From Rhodospirillales bacterium (GTDB lineage Bacteria; Pseudomonadota; Alphaproteobacteria; Rhodospirillales; JADHTD01): a stretch of DNA of 12,221 bases. Positions 6,149 through 12,221 of the stretch are shown piece after piece (position 1 is the first letter of the stretch; every line of letters begins with the position of its first letter). Location: the NCBI GenBank assembly GCA_016776525.1, contig JADHTD010000051.1, forward strand, positions 1-12,221, given 5' to 3'. The position numbers were made by a program, and so were the translations under genes. The notes below the pieces were generated by a model. It was not told where the DNA came from. It saw only the letters and a list, made by a program, of their open reading frames with translations, and ran no database searches.

Positions 6149-6267
6149 TGGGACTCGACCCAAACCGACTGGGGTCAAGCCCCATAAAACGAGGCCCGGC
6201 GCTTATGCGCCGCACCAATGCGGTGACCGCATAAATGCTTTGAGTGTAGTCGTGCGTTTTTGCGCAC
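6149..6267. repeat. Cluster of five tandem hairpins between ialB-like gene and rlmN
   Basis: Within about 120 bp there are five perfect short inverted repeats on the plus strand. They are TGGG/CCCA (6149-6162), TGGGG/CCCCA (6170-6184), CGGCGC/GCGCCG with loop TTAT (6197-6212), ATGCGG/CCGCAT with loop TGA (6218-6232), and GTGCG/CGCAC (6252-6267). None is followed by a clean T-run on either strand. They occupy the gap between the IalB-like stop codon and the rlmN promoter. The cluster could be a structured small RNA, a factor-assisted termination region, or a dispersed palindromic repeat. The function is unknown. Confidence 0.5.
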
Positions 6268-6282
6268 TGGCGGGAGCGAAAA

Positions 6283-6798
6283 TTACAATCCGCAAGCCGT
6301 ACTGGCGGCTTTGTAGGCGGCGGTAAAGCCTTTCAGGGAATAGGTGTCGGTGGTCCGGGTGCCCCGCGCCGAAACCCCTTTGACGGCCATCTTGCTACCG
6401 CCCCGCATGGCCCGGACCAGGGCGCGGTCGGTTTTGGCGTCCTCGGCCCAACCATGATCGCCGTTGCTGAAAAGGGCAAAGGTCTTGCCGCCGATGATGA
6501 CCTGTACGTCGCTGTCTTTTTTATAGGTATAACCGGCGGCGATGCTGATGACGCCGACGCTTTTTTCCGCCGGCCTGTGGGTGACCAGGATAAAGGTGTC
6601 GCCGCGTTTCGAATATTTACCCTCTTCCTTGGTCGGGGCGCTGCCGATGTAACAGATTTTCTGGCCGTTCTCCGTATCGGTGAAAGCGTTCCAATCGCCG
6701 AATACGTCGATCAGCTTGCTTTCGGCCGCCGCCGGTCCGGACAGCAACAGCAAGGCAGCCAGGGACAGAATTCCGATGCGGGCCGGATGCAGGTTCAT
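6283..6798 (-). CDS. Invasion-associated locus B (IalB) family exported protein
   Basis: A 171-residue protein with an N-terminal signal peptide: basic residues near the start, a hydrophobic core around residues 9-20, and a probable cleavage after the AAA at 23-25. The mature part begins with a short segment containing FGDW, then C49 in an ICYIGSAP context, and ends with C169 near the C-terminus (TACGL). Paired Cys residues and this layout are typical of the IalB-like family found widely in alphaproteobacteria, where the name comes from Bartonella and the general function is unclear. The ATG at 6798 directly precedes the signal peptide; the best upstream GGAAGGG lies 14 nt away, so translation may be weak. 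A much longer open frame upstream is not protein-like. It is probably periplasmic. Confidence 0.85.
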   Translation of the reverse strand: MNLHPARIGILSLAALLLLSGPAAAESKLIDVFGDWNAFTDTENGQKICYIGSAPTKEEGKYSKRGDTFILVTHRPAEKSVGVISIAAGYTYKKDSDVQVIIGGKTFALFSNGDHGWAEDAKTDRALVRAMRGGSKMAVKGVSARGTRTTDTYSLKGFTAAYKAASTACGL

Positions 6799-6859
6799 GG
6801 CAACAATTGATACCCTTCCCGGCGGACCTTGCCAAGGGGAGGTGCAAAACAGAGCGCCT

Positions 6860-7438
6860 TCAATCGCCTTCAGCCGGTTCGGCGGCCGGGGGGCTGGCCC
6901 GGTATTGATCCAATTTGCGGCGCAGGACGGGATCACCGAAAACGGGCTCGGGCAGGCTTTCCGTGGGGCCTCCGGGGCGTTCGGCCCGGCGCGCAAAACG
7001 GCCTAAGCTGATGGTGCGGTCATACATGACGATGGCCCCGGCCAAGCCGACGTTGAGGCAAAAGAGGGTCGGAATCTTGATCACGAAAGCACAGCGTTCC
7101 GTCAGTTCCGGGCTTAACGAGCCCCGCTCGGGACCCATCACATAGGCGGCCCGGGAGGGATGATGGAAACTGGGCAGGTCTATGGCATCATCGGTCAGTT
7201 CGACACCGACCAGGGAGCAGTCTTTGGGAAGCAGCAGCGACTCGCGGTTCGGGAAGCTGTAAAACGGAACATGCCCGGGCGCGTCCGAGGTGTCGGCCAG
7301 GCCGCCTTCCGTTTCCTCATAAACCGCATCAATGGTGAAGACGAAGCTGGCGCCGAAGGCATGGGCCGTGCGGAACAGGCTGCCGACGTTCATCGACTTA
7401 CTGATTCCTTCAGCACCGATCCCAAAATAGCCGCGCAT
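6860..7438 (-). CDS. TrmH/SpoU-family RNA 2'-O-methyltransferase
   Basis: A 192-residue SPOUT-type methyltransferase. The three family motifs are visible: motif 1 N17-VGSLFRTAHAFGA, motif 2 YVMGPERGSLS around residues 99-109, and motif 3 IPTLFCLNVGLAGAIVMYDR around 122-141. These form the knotted SAM-binding site. The enzyme is expected to 2'-O-methylate a tRNA or rRNA; the exact target cannot be read from the sequence. It has no extra N-terminal RNA-binding domain and is close to the minimal family length, with a Pro- and Glu-rich C-terminal tail. The ATG at 7438 has GGAG about 6 nt upstream. The IalB-like gene follows after 61 bp on the same strand. Confidence 0.93.
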   Translation of the reverse strand: MRGYFGIGAEGISKSMNVGSLFRTAHAFGASFVFTIDAVYEETEGGLADTSDAPGHVPFYSFPNRESLLLPKDCSLVGVELTDDAIDLPSFHHPSRAAYVMGPERGSLSPELTERCAFVIKIPTLFCLNVGLAGAIVMYDRTISLGRFARRAERPGGPTESLPEPVFGDPVLRRKLDQYRASPPAAEPAEGD

Positions 7439-7534
7439 TTTTTCTCCGTTTTTCCGTATCTACAGTTGCTAACCTTGGGCAAAAAAACGTAACAATCAAG
7501 GAATACAAAAAATTGACGCCTAAGGAGATAAAAG

Positions 7535-8509
7535 ATGCGCGCCGTCCTCTGCCGGGCCCAGGGTAAACCGGAAGACTTGATCGTCGATGACATCCCGTCA
7601 CCGACCCTAACGGAAAACAGTGTGCGCATTGCGGTCAGGGCCGCCGGCGTTAATTTTGCCGATACCCTGCTGGTTTCCGGGCGCTATCAGATAAAGCCGC
7701 CCTATCCGTTCAGCCCCGGCCTGGAAGTGGCGGGCGAAGTGATCGAGGTCGCCAAAGGGGTGCGGCGCTGTAAAAAAGGCGACCGGGTGATGGCGGTTCT
7801 CGATTACGGCGGCTTTGCCGAGGAAGTGGCGGCCAAGGCCAGTGATGTCTTTAATATTCCCGATGATATGGATTTTGAAACGGCGGCGGCCTTTCCCGTC
7901 GCCTATGGCACCTCGCACCTGGGCCTCAAACTGAAAGCGCACCTGAATAAGGGCGAAACCCTGTTGGTCAATGGGGCCGCCGGCGGGGTCGGCCTGACCG
8001 CCGTAGAGATCGGAAAGCTCTTGGGCGCTACGGTCATTGCCGCCGCCCGCGGCACCGACCGCCTGAAGGTGGCCACCGAAAGCGGTGCCGACCTAGGCGT
8101 CGACTATACGACGGAAAACCTGCACGAAACCGTCAAGAGGCTGACCGGCGGCCGCGGCGCCGATGTGGTTTACGATCCCATCGGTGGCCCCGTCTTCGAG
8201 GCCTCGCTCCGGGCCGTGGCCCCCGGCGGGCGCATCCTGGCCGTTGGTTTCGCCAGTGGCCAAGTGCCGCAAATCCCGGCCAATATCCTCCTGATAAAGA
8301 ACATCTCGGTGTTCGGGTATTACTGGGGAGCCTACCGGACCCTCGACCCGGCGCTGATCGACAAATCTTTCAAGGAGCTTTTTTCGTGGTTTTCCGACGG
8401 CAAACTTAAACCGCATGTGTCGGAGACCCTGCCGCTGGAAAAAGCGGCGGAGGCCCTGGGAAGCCTTGTCGAACGGCGGTCTACGGGCAAGATCGTTCTC
8501 ACTCCTTAA
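7535..8509 (+). CDS. NADPH:quinone oxidoreductase-like zinc-independent MDR protein
   Basis: A 324-residue medium-chain dehydrogenase/reductase of the quinone oxidoreductase type. The N-terminal GroES-like domain carries AAGVNFADTLLVSGRY (37-51) and PFSPGLEVAGEV, both typical of the family. The Rossmann domain has the nucleotide loop NGAAGGVGL around residues 146-154. The structural and catalytic zinc ligands of alcohol dehydrogenases are absent, as expected for the QOR branch. It reduces quinones or enals with NADPH in the cytoplasm; the natural substrate is unknown. The start has AAGGAGATAAAAG immediately upstream. It is divergent from the TrmH-like gene, with a 96-bp gap. A 6-bp perfect hairpin (8517-8532) lies just after the stop codon. 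Confidence 0.94.
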   Translation: MRAVLCRAQGKPEDLIVDDIPSPTLTENSVRIAVRAAGVNFADTLLVSGRYQIKPPYPFSPGLEVAGEVIEVAKGVRRCKKGDRVMAVLDYGGFAEEVAAKASDVFNIPDDMDFETAAAFPVAYGTSHLGLKLKAHLNKGETLLVNGAAGGVGLTAVEIGKLLGATVIAAARGTDRLKVATESGADLGVDYTTENLHETVKRLTGGRGADVVYDPIGGPVFEASLRAVAPGGRILAVGFASGQVPQIPANILLIKNISVFGYYWGAYRTLDPALIDKSFKELFSWFSDGKLKPHVSETLPLEKAAEALGSLVERRSTGKIVLTP

Positions 8510-8516
8510 ATCACTT

Positions 8517-8532
8517 TGAACGCCGCCGTTCA
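8517..8532 (+). terminator. Weak hairpin after the quinone oxidoreductase gene
   Basis: TGAACG (8517-8522), loop CCGC and CGTTCA (8527-8532) form a perfect 6-bp stem 7 nt after the stop codon. There is no U-run after it, so it is at best a weak or factor-assisted terminator. Confidence 0.3.
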
Positions 8533-8539
8533 CAGCCAC

Positions 8540-8569
8540 ATCACAGGGATTTTATTTCTCTCATATAGG
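8540..8569 (+). promoter_or_regulatory. Candidate promoter of the DsrE-like gene
   Basis: ATCACA (8540-8545) and TATAGG (8564-8569) are separated by 18 nt, each with 4 of 6 consensus matches. The expected start near 8576 coincides with the first base of the leader hairpin, giving a structured leader of about 74 nt. Confidence 0.28.
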
Positions 8570-8573
8570 ATGA

Positions 8574-8614
8574 ATGGGCCATGGTGTTGGCCCCATCCCG
8601 GTATGAGACCGGGA
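8574..8614 (+). promoter_or_regulatory. Two adjacent hairpins in the leader of the DsrE-like gene
   Basis: The first hairpin is GGGCCA (8576-8581) with TGGCCC (8588-8593). It can extend by an AT/AT pair across a bulged C. The second is TCCCGGT (8596-8602), loop ATGAG, and ACCGGGA (8608-8614), a perfect 7-bp stem. They are followed by a G-rich stretch and the GGGAGGAG ribosome binding site. No known riboswitch class is recognised. The element could protect the mRNA or regulate translation. Confidence 0.5.
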
Positions 8615-8649
8615 ATTGGGGGGTGCTTTATTTCGGGAGGAGCTCTCTT

Positions 8650-9102
8650 ATGTTTAAGAAATTTTTTGGTTCAATCGCCGCCGTTCTGGCCCTGATGGCC
8701 GTAATGGCTCCGTCGCTGCCGGCCTCGGCTGCCGAGAAACACCGGGTGGCCATCCATGTCGATGACAAAGACCCGGCGCGCATGAACATGGCGCTCAACA
8801 ACGCGGCCAACGTCACCAAGTACTATCAGAAAAAAGGCGAGGAAGTAGAAATCGAGATCGTCGCCTACGGTCCCGGCTTGCACATGCTGCGTGCCGACAC
8901 GTCGCCGGTGAAAAAACGCCTGGCCAGTTATGGCGGCAGCTTCCCCAACGTTTCCTTCAAGGCCTGCGGCAACACCATGAACGGCATGGCCAAGAAGGAA
9001 GGCAAAAAACCGGAACTTCTCGATATTGCCGAACAGGTGCCGTCCGGCGTCGTCCGTCTGATCGAACTTCAGGAAAAGGGCTGGAGCTACGTCCGTCCGT
9101 AA
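8650..9102 (+). CDS. Exported DsrE/DsrF-like family protein
   Basis: A 150-residue protein with a clear signal peptide: KK near the start, a hydrophobic core at about 7-20, and probable cleavage after the ASAA at 25-28. The mature part (30-150) resembles DsrE-like proteins of the COG1416 type. It has a first strand HRVAIHVDD, the segment ALNNAANVTKYY, a strand ending in YGPGLHML, then FKACGNTMNGM with C106, and a C-terminal RLIELQEKGWSYVRP. Such proteins are related to sulfur-relay subunits, but the exported single-domain forms have no settled function. C106 is the only Cys. The start at 8650 has GGGAGGAG 8 nt upstream; an in-frame ATG 23 codons earlier (8581) would bury this site and the hairpins in coding sequence. 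An intrinsic terminator follows. Confidence 0.85.
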   Translation: MFKKFFGSIAAVLALMAVMAPSLPASAAEKHRVAIHVDDKDPARMNMALNNAANVTKYYQKKGEEVEIEIVAYGPGLHMLRADTSPVKKRLASYGGSFPNVSFKACGNTMNGMAKKEGKKPELLDIAEQVPSGVVRLIELQEKGWSYVRP

Positions 9103-9133
9103 CACCTGCGATCAATGAACTATTACGTTTGAA

Positions 9134-9166
9134 GCGCGGCGTCCTTCGGGGCGCCGTGTTTTTTTC
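9134..9166 (+). terminator. Intrinsic terminator of the DsrE-like gene
   Basis: CGGCGTCC (9137-9144), TTCG tetraloop, and GGGCGCCG (9149-9156) form an 8-bp stem with one G-U wobble. It can be extended by wobble pairs and is followed by TGTTTTTTT. It lies 34 nt after the stop codon. The opposite strand lacks a T-run, so it serves the plus strand only. Confidence 0.92.
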
Positions 9167-9173
9167 TGACCCG

Positions 9174-9200
9174 CCTGAGGATTACTTTTCCTGAGGATTA
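9174..9200. repeat. Short direct repeat at the 3' end of the DinB-like gene
   Basis: CCTGAGGATTA occurs at 9174-9184 and again at 9190-9200. The second copy includes the stop codon of the DinB-like gene. It may reflect a small local duplication; no function is suggested. Confidence 0.5.
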
Positions 9201-9692
9201 GATTTGCAGGAAGTACGCCAGATCCATGCCCTGTGGATCGGCCCCGGCCTGGCTCAGCATGTTGTGGGCTTGACCCCGGTGGTGGGTGTCATGGTTGAAC
9301 AGATGGGTGAGGATCATATCAATCGGCAGGGCCATCGGCTCACCGGCCGTGTTCCGGTATTTGAGAATTTCGCCGAGACGGTCGGCCTTCAGACCGTCAA
9401 CGAAGCCGATAATGCGCCGGTCTTCCAGTTGGCGGGCCTCCCACAAGTTATCGAAAGCCGTGTGAAGAATCTGATCCAAGGATCGGATGCCGGACTCTTC
9501 GCCTGTCAGCCGTCCCAACCAGATGCGGTCGCCAACCAGGATGTGGTTGAGGGTACCGTGGATGCTGCCAAAAAAAGCCGCCCGATCCTGTAAATAGGAC
9601 TCTTCATCGAGACGCCCGGCGGCCTCATACAGGCGGCTATTGGCCCATTCATTGTAGGCGGCCAGGGCCCGGAAGTGGTCGGGGGTTGTCAT
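9198..9692 (-). CDS. DinB-family putative metal-dependent protein
   Basis: A 164-residue four-helix-bundle protein of the DinB/YfiT-like superfamily. The His triad that normally binds a divalent metal is visible as H50 (GTLNHIL), H134 and H138 (NHDTHHRGQAH). Members include bacillithiol- and mycothiol-dependent transferases, but most, like this one, have no assigned reaction. It starts with MTTPDHFRALAAYNEWAN, the usual family opening. The ATG shares its A with the TGA stop of the upstream MFS gene (TGATG), and no separate Shine-Dalgarno is seen, so translation is likely coupled to the transporter. Confidence 0.92.
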   Translation of the reverse strand: MTTPDHFRALAAYNEWANSRLYEAAGRLDEESYLQDRAAFFGSIHGTLNHILVGDRIWLGRLTGEESGIRSLDQILHTAFDNLWEARQLEDRRIIGFVDGLKADRLGEILKYRNTAGEPMALPIDMILTHLFNHDTHHRGQAHNMLSQAGADPQGMDLAYFLQI

Positions 9693-10924
9693 CAGGCCGT
9701 CTGCTCCGACAAGCGGCTCACCGGCTGTTCGGCGATCGGCAGGTGCAGCAGGCCGGCGACGATGCCAAGGAAAATCGAAATATACCAGATCAGGTCATAG
9801 GAACCGGTGGCGTCGAACGCCCAGCCGCCCAGCCAGACGCCGAGGAAACTGCCGACCTGATGGCTGAAGAAGACGATGCCGAACAGGGTCGACATGTAGC
9901 GCACCCCGAAAATCTGGGCCACCAATCCGCTGGTCAGGGGCACCGTGCCCAGCCACAGAAGCCCCATCAGCGAGGCGAAAACCAGCACCGAGGTTTCCGA
10001 CAGGGGCACCATGATGAAGACAGTAATGACGATGGAGCGCAGCACATAAAGGGTGCTCAGGGAATATTTCTTGGAATAGCGCCCGCCCAGCCAACCGCAG
10101 ATATAGGTACCGACGATATTGAAGAAGCCGATCAGGGCCAACGCCGTGGCGCCGATGCTGGGGTTCAATCCGGCATCGGTGATGAACACCGGCAGATGAA
10201 CGGCAATGAAGACGACCTGGAAGCCGCAAACGAAAAAACCAAGGGTCAAAAGCAGGTACCCGCGGTGGGCCTTGGCTTCGCGCAGGGCTTCGCGCAGGGT
10301 CTGTTCCGCCGACTGGCCGATGCCGCCGCCTTGCTTGGACGGCTTGGCCCCTAACAGCAGGCTCAACGGTGCGATAAAGGCGATCATCAGCACCATAATC
10401 ATCAGCGCTTGCGACCATCCAAAACTGTTGATCAGCTGCTGGCCGACCGGGGCCATGATGAATTGACCGAAAGACCCGCCGCCGCTGGCCAAGCCTAAGG
10501 CCATAGACCGCTTTTCCTCGGGCACCAGGCGGCCGATGGCACCTAGGACGATGGAGAAACTGGTGGCGCTCATGGCGAAGCCGATCAGCACGCCGCCGCC
10601 CAGATGCAGATCGAGAACGCTTCCCGCATTGGCCATCAGCACTAGGCCCAGGGCGTAAGCCACGGTTCCGGCCAAGAGTACCCGCATGCTGCCGTATTTG
10701 TCGGCGACGGCGCCGACAAAGGGCTGGGCCGCGCCCCACAGGATGTTCTGGATGGCCATGGCAAAGGCAAAGGATTCACGGCCGGTTTCCAGCACCTGGG
10801 TCATCGGCCCCAGGAACAGGCCGAAGGTCTGCCGGATACCCATGCTGAGGCTCAGGATGACGGCCCCGGCCAGCAGGACCAGCATGACATTGCCTTGCAG
10901 GCGTGAAAGGGGGCTTTGGCTCAT
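9692..10924 (-). CDS. MFS transporter (major facilitator superfamily)
   Basis: A 410-residue integral membrane protein with the alternating hydrophobic segments of a 12-helix MFS carrier. The first helix is LSLSMGIRQTFGLFLGP-like and motif A appears as GAVADKYGSMRVL between helices 2 and 3. A charged cytoplasmic linker with SKQGG and AEQTLREALREAKAHRG lies between the two halves. The sequence resembles the oxalate/formate antiporter and monocarboxylate-carrier branch, so an organic anion is a possible substrate, but this is a weak inference. The start at 10924 (MSQSPLSRLQ) has GGAG 10 nt upstream; the frame is open 45 codons further, but that part is not membrane-protein-like. It overlaps the DinB-like gene by one base. 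Confidence 0.92.
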   Translation of the reverse strand: MSQSPLSRLQGNVMLVLLAGAVILSLSMGIRQTFGLFLGPMTQVLETGRESFAFAMAIQNILWGAAQPFVGAVADKYGSMRVLLAGTVAYALGLVLMANAGSVLDLHLGGGVLIGFAMSATSFSIVLGAIGRLVPEEKRSMALGLASGGGSFGQFIMAPVGQQLINSFGWSQALMIMVLMIAFIAPLSLLLGAKPSKQGGGIGQSAEQTLREALREAKAHRGYLLLTLGFFVCGFQVVFIAVHLPVFITDAGLNPSIGATALALIGFFNIVGTYICGWLGGRYSKKYSLSTLYVLRSIVITVFIMVPLSETSVLVFASLMGLLWLGTVPLTSGLVAQIFGVRYMSTLFGIVFFSHQVGSFLGVWLGGWAFDATGSYDLIWYISIFLGIVAGLLHLPIAEQPVSRLSEQTA

Positions 10925-10959
10925 GGCTGGATCGCTCCAGGGTGAAAAAGGAAAGAAAC

Positions 10960-10984
10960 AAGGGGCCGTCGTTGCGGGCCCCTT
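10960..10984 (-). terminator. Hairpin with T-rich tail in the MFS leader (possible attenuator)
   Basis: On the minus strand AAGGGGCC (10984-10977) pairs perfectly with GGCCCCTT (10967-10960) across a 9-nt loop. It is followed by GTTTCTTTCCTTTTT. The T-rich tail is interrupted by C and G. It ends 36 nt before the MFS start codon, so it would terminate any transcript coming from the right before the transporter, or act as a leader attenuator. Confidence 0.5.
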
Positions 10985-10986
10985 AA

Positions 10987-10998
10987 TCTCAATTGAGA
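10987..10998. promoter_or_regulatory. Perfect 12-bp palindrome upstream of the MFS gene
   Basis: TCTCAATTGAGA is a perfect palindrome immediately beside the leader hairpin. It could be an operator for a dimeric regulator of the MFS-DinB pair. No regulator gene is adjacent. The 211-bp region between the MFS gene and the small ORF otherwise shows no recognised promoter. Confidence 0.35.
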
Positions 10999-11135
10999 GC
11001 AATTTGCACCAAAAAGGCGGTTTACACAATTCACAAAGACGGTAGCGGCGTCGGGCCAATTATATGGACAAAGCCAAATTGATCGGGCACCTTACCGCCC
11101 GCCCGAATCGATACCCGGCCCCGGAGACGCAAGAC

Positions 11136-11327
11136 ATGACCAACCCGTTCATCATCGCCATCAGACAGGACCCGGAAAAATTCCTTTCAGCCCTGGAAAC
11201 CGATGAGCTGAAGGAAGTGGCCGAAGGCTGCATTACGGTCCTGGAAGCCCGGGCCAAGGCCGGTGACGGCAGCGCACCGGCAAAACTGCAAGCCCTTTAC
11301 CGGGCGGTCGCCAATATCGAGATTTGA
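11136..11327 (+). CDS. Small hypothetical protein, 63 residues
   Basis: The product is not recognised. The chosen start at 11136 has GGAG 9 nt upstream. An earlier in-frame ATG (11064) adds 24 residues but has no ribosome binding site. The protein is soluble and probably mostly helical, with a charged N-terminal half, one Cys in EGCITVLEARAKAG, and a C-terminal helix LQALYRAVANIEI. It has no signal peptide or membrane segment. It lies between divergently arranged neighbours: the MFS gene points left and the acetoacetyl-CoA synthetase gene on the right converges on it. The amphipathic pattern supports a real gene, but no function is offered. Confidence 0.55.
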   Translation: MTNPFIIAIRQDPEKFLSALETDELKEVAEGCITVLEARAKAGDGSAPAKLQALYRAVANIEI

Positions 11328-11386
11328 GAACGTCATTTGCGGTGCCGGCCCGCTTCCCCACCCGATTATTGCTAAAATTAAAACCG

Positions 11387-12221
11387 CTAATCCTGTAATT
11401 CAGCAAGGTCCTTATAAAGGTCCAGCGACTCCGGATTGGCCAGGGCTTCCTGGTTTTTGATCTCCCGTCCATGGACGACATCGCGTACCGCCAGTTCGGT
11501 GATCTTGCCGGACTTGGTGCGCGGAATATCGGTGACCTGGATGATCTTGGCCGGTACATGGCGCGGCGTGCAGTTGGCGCGGATTTGTTTGCGGATGCTG
11601 TCGGCCAGCGCCTGGTCCAGGGTCAGGCCCGGGCGCAGCACGACGAAAAGCACGATGCGGACATCGTTGTCCCAGTCCTGGCCGATGACGATGCCTTCGA
11701 TAACATCATCCAGTTTTTCCACCTGACGGTAGATCTCGGCGGTGCCGATGCGCACCCCGCCCGGGTTAAGCGTCGTATCCGACCGCCCGAACATAATGAG
11801 GCCGTCGTGCTCGGTCAGTTCCAGGTAATCGCCGTGGTGCCAGATGCCGGGGAAACGTTCGAAATAGGCGGCATGGTATTTCTTATTGCCGTCGTCATTC
11901 CAGAAGCCGATGGGCATGGACGGGAAGGTCTTGGTGCAGACCAGTTCGCCTTTTTCGCCGCGCACCGGCTTGCCGTTGTCGTCGAAGACTTCGACGGCCA
12001 GGCCGAGGCCGCGGGACTGGATTTCACCCCGCCGCACGGAGCCCATCGGGTTGCCGCCCATGAAACAGCCGAGAATATCGGTGCCGCCGGCGATGGAAGC
12101 CAGCTGCACATCGGCCTTGATGCTTTCATAGACATAATCGAAGGATGCCGGGGCCAACGGTGAGCCGGTCGAGGTGATGATGCGCAGCGCTTCCAGCCTG
12201 TGGGTGTCGAGGGGCTTGAGG
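11387..12221 (-). CDS. Acetoacetyl-CoA synthetase, C-terminal part (runs off right edge)
   Basis: The visible 277 residues are the C-terminal part of an ANL-superfamily acyl-CoA synthetase, whose full family length is about 650. The segment TSTGSPLAPASFDYVYE, the IAGGTDILGCF motif, and the HHGDYLELTEHDGL and GRSDTTLNPGGVRIGTAEIY segments match acetoacetyl-CoA synthetase rather than acetyl-CoA synthetase. Near the end is the catalytic-Lys motif TKSGKITELAVRDVV. The enzyme activates acetoacetate with ATP and CoA, feeding ketone-body or polyhydroxybutyrate-related carbon into the acetyl-CoA pool. The P-loop and start lie outside the window. The gene ends at TAG (11387-11389); no clear terminator is seen in the 59 bp beyond it. 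Confidence 0.93.
   Translation of the reverse strand, partial: LKPLDTHRLEALRIITSTGSPLAPASFDYVYESIKADVQLASIAGGTDILGCFMGGNPMGSVRRGEIQSRGLGLAVEVFDDNGKPVRGEKGELVCTKTFPSMPIGFWNDDGNKKYHAAYFERFPGIWHHGDYLELTEHDGLIMFGRSDTTLNPGGVRIGTAEIYRQVEKLDDVIEGIVIGQDWDNDVRIVLFVVLRPGLTLDQALADSIRKQIRANCTPRHVPAKIIQVTDIPRTKSGKITELAVRDVVHGREIKNQEALANPESLDLYKDLAELQD

Noticed and set aside
6140..6200. tRNA-like T-arm (GGGTCGAGTCCC on the minus strand)
   Set aside because: The T-loop lacks the TTC sequence and no acceptor, D or anticodon arm can be drawn around it.
6069..6218. 50-codon N-terminal extension of RlmN
   Set aside because: The extra residues do not resemble RlmN and cross the hairpin cluster and the candidate promoter.
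6799..6996. 66-codon N-terminal extension of the IalB-like protein
   Set aside because: It overlaps the end of the TrmH-like gene, is rich in Pro and Ala, and would bury an otherwise clear signal peptide.
10925..11059. 45-codon N-terminal extension of the MFS transporter
   Set aside because: It runs through the leader hairpin and palindrome, has no ribosome binding site and is unlike an MFS N-terminus.
1..12221. CRISPR array, insertion sequence or prophage remnants
   Set aside because: No regularly spaced repeats, transposase, integrase or long terminal inverted repeats were seen.

Overview
The window looks like a GC-rich alphaproteobacterial chromosome segment, possibly Rhodospirillales-like. 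The evidence is the RlmN and ArgG sequence types, an IalB-family exported protein, acetoacetyl-CoA synthetase, and many thiol-redox accessory genes. No species can be named from the sequence alone. Most genes lie on the minus strand; the exceptions are a quinone oxidoreductase-like gene, a DsrE-like gene and one small ORF. No rRNA, tRNA, IS element or CRISPR array was found.

Minus-strand genes from left to right: the first 25 codons of a gene running off the left edge (1-75); an AhpD-like / carboxymuconolactone decarboxylase (CMD) family gene (101-766) interrupted by one in-frame TGA exactly where the family has the second Cys of its CxxC motif; argG (851-2068) with its own sigma70-like promoter; a DsbA/FrnE-like oxidoreductase, a glutathione S-transferase and an AhpD-like CMD protein (2157-4140), which look like one operon; a TetR-family regulator (4294-4875); rlmN (4950-6068); an IalB-like exported protein (6283-6798); and a TrmH/SpoU RNA methyltransferase (6860-7438). 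On the plus strand come a quinone oxidoreductase-like gene (7535-8509) and an exported DsrE-like protein (8650-9102) closed by a clear intrinsic terminator. On the minus strand again, a DinB-like protein is translationally coupled to an MFS transporter (9198-10924). A 63-residue unknown ORF (11136-11327, plus) and the C-terminal part of an acetoacetyl-CoA synthetase (11387-12221, minus) finish the window.

The main result is the gene at 101-766. Read through the TGA it gives a continuous 221-residue AhpD-like protein with a C-N-Y-U motif (U = selenocysteine, residue 82). Directly 3' of the TGA is a perfect 7-bp hairpin with a G-starting loop, at the distance expected for a bacterial SECIS element. 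It is best annotated as a selenoprotein; conventional gene calling would split it into two fragments. AhpD-like selenoproteins are a known but thinly characterised class.

A second system is a probable TetR regulon. Three related operator-like sequences occur: two flank the candidate promoter of the CMD-GST-DsbA operon, and one overlaps the candidate tetR promoter. The regulator has a Cys in a GCL context like the redox-sensing Cys of NemR. Together these suggest a thiol- or electrophile-responsive detoxification unit. Other points of interest are a set of tandem hairpins upstream of rlmN with two mutually exclusive folds, and structured leaders before the DsrE-like and MFS genes.
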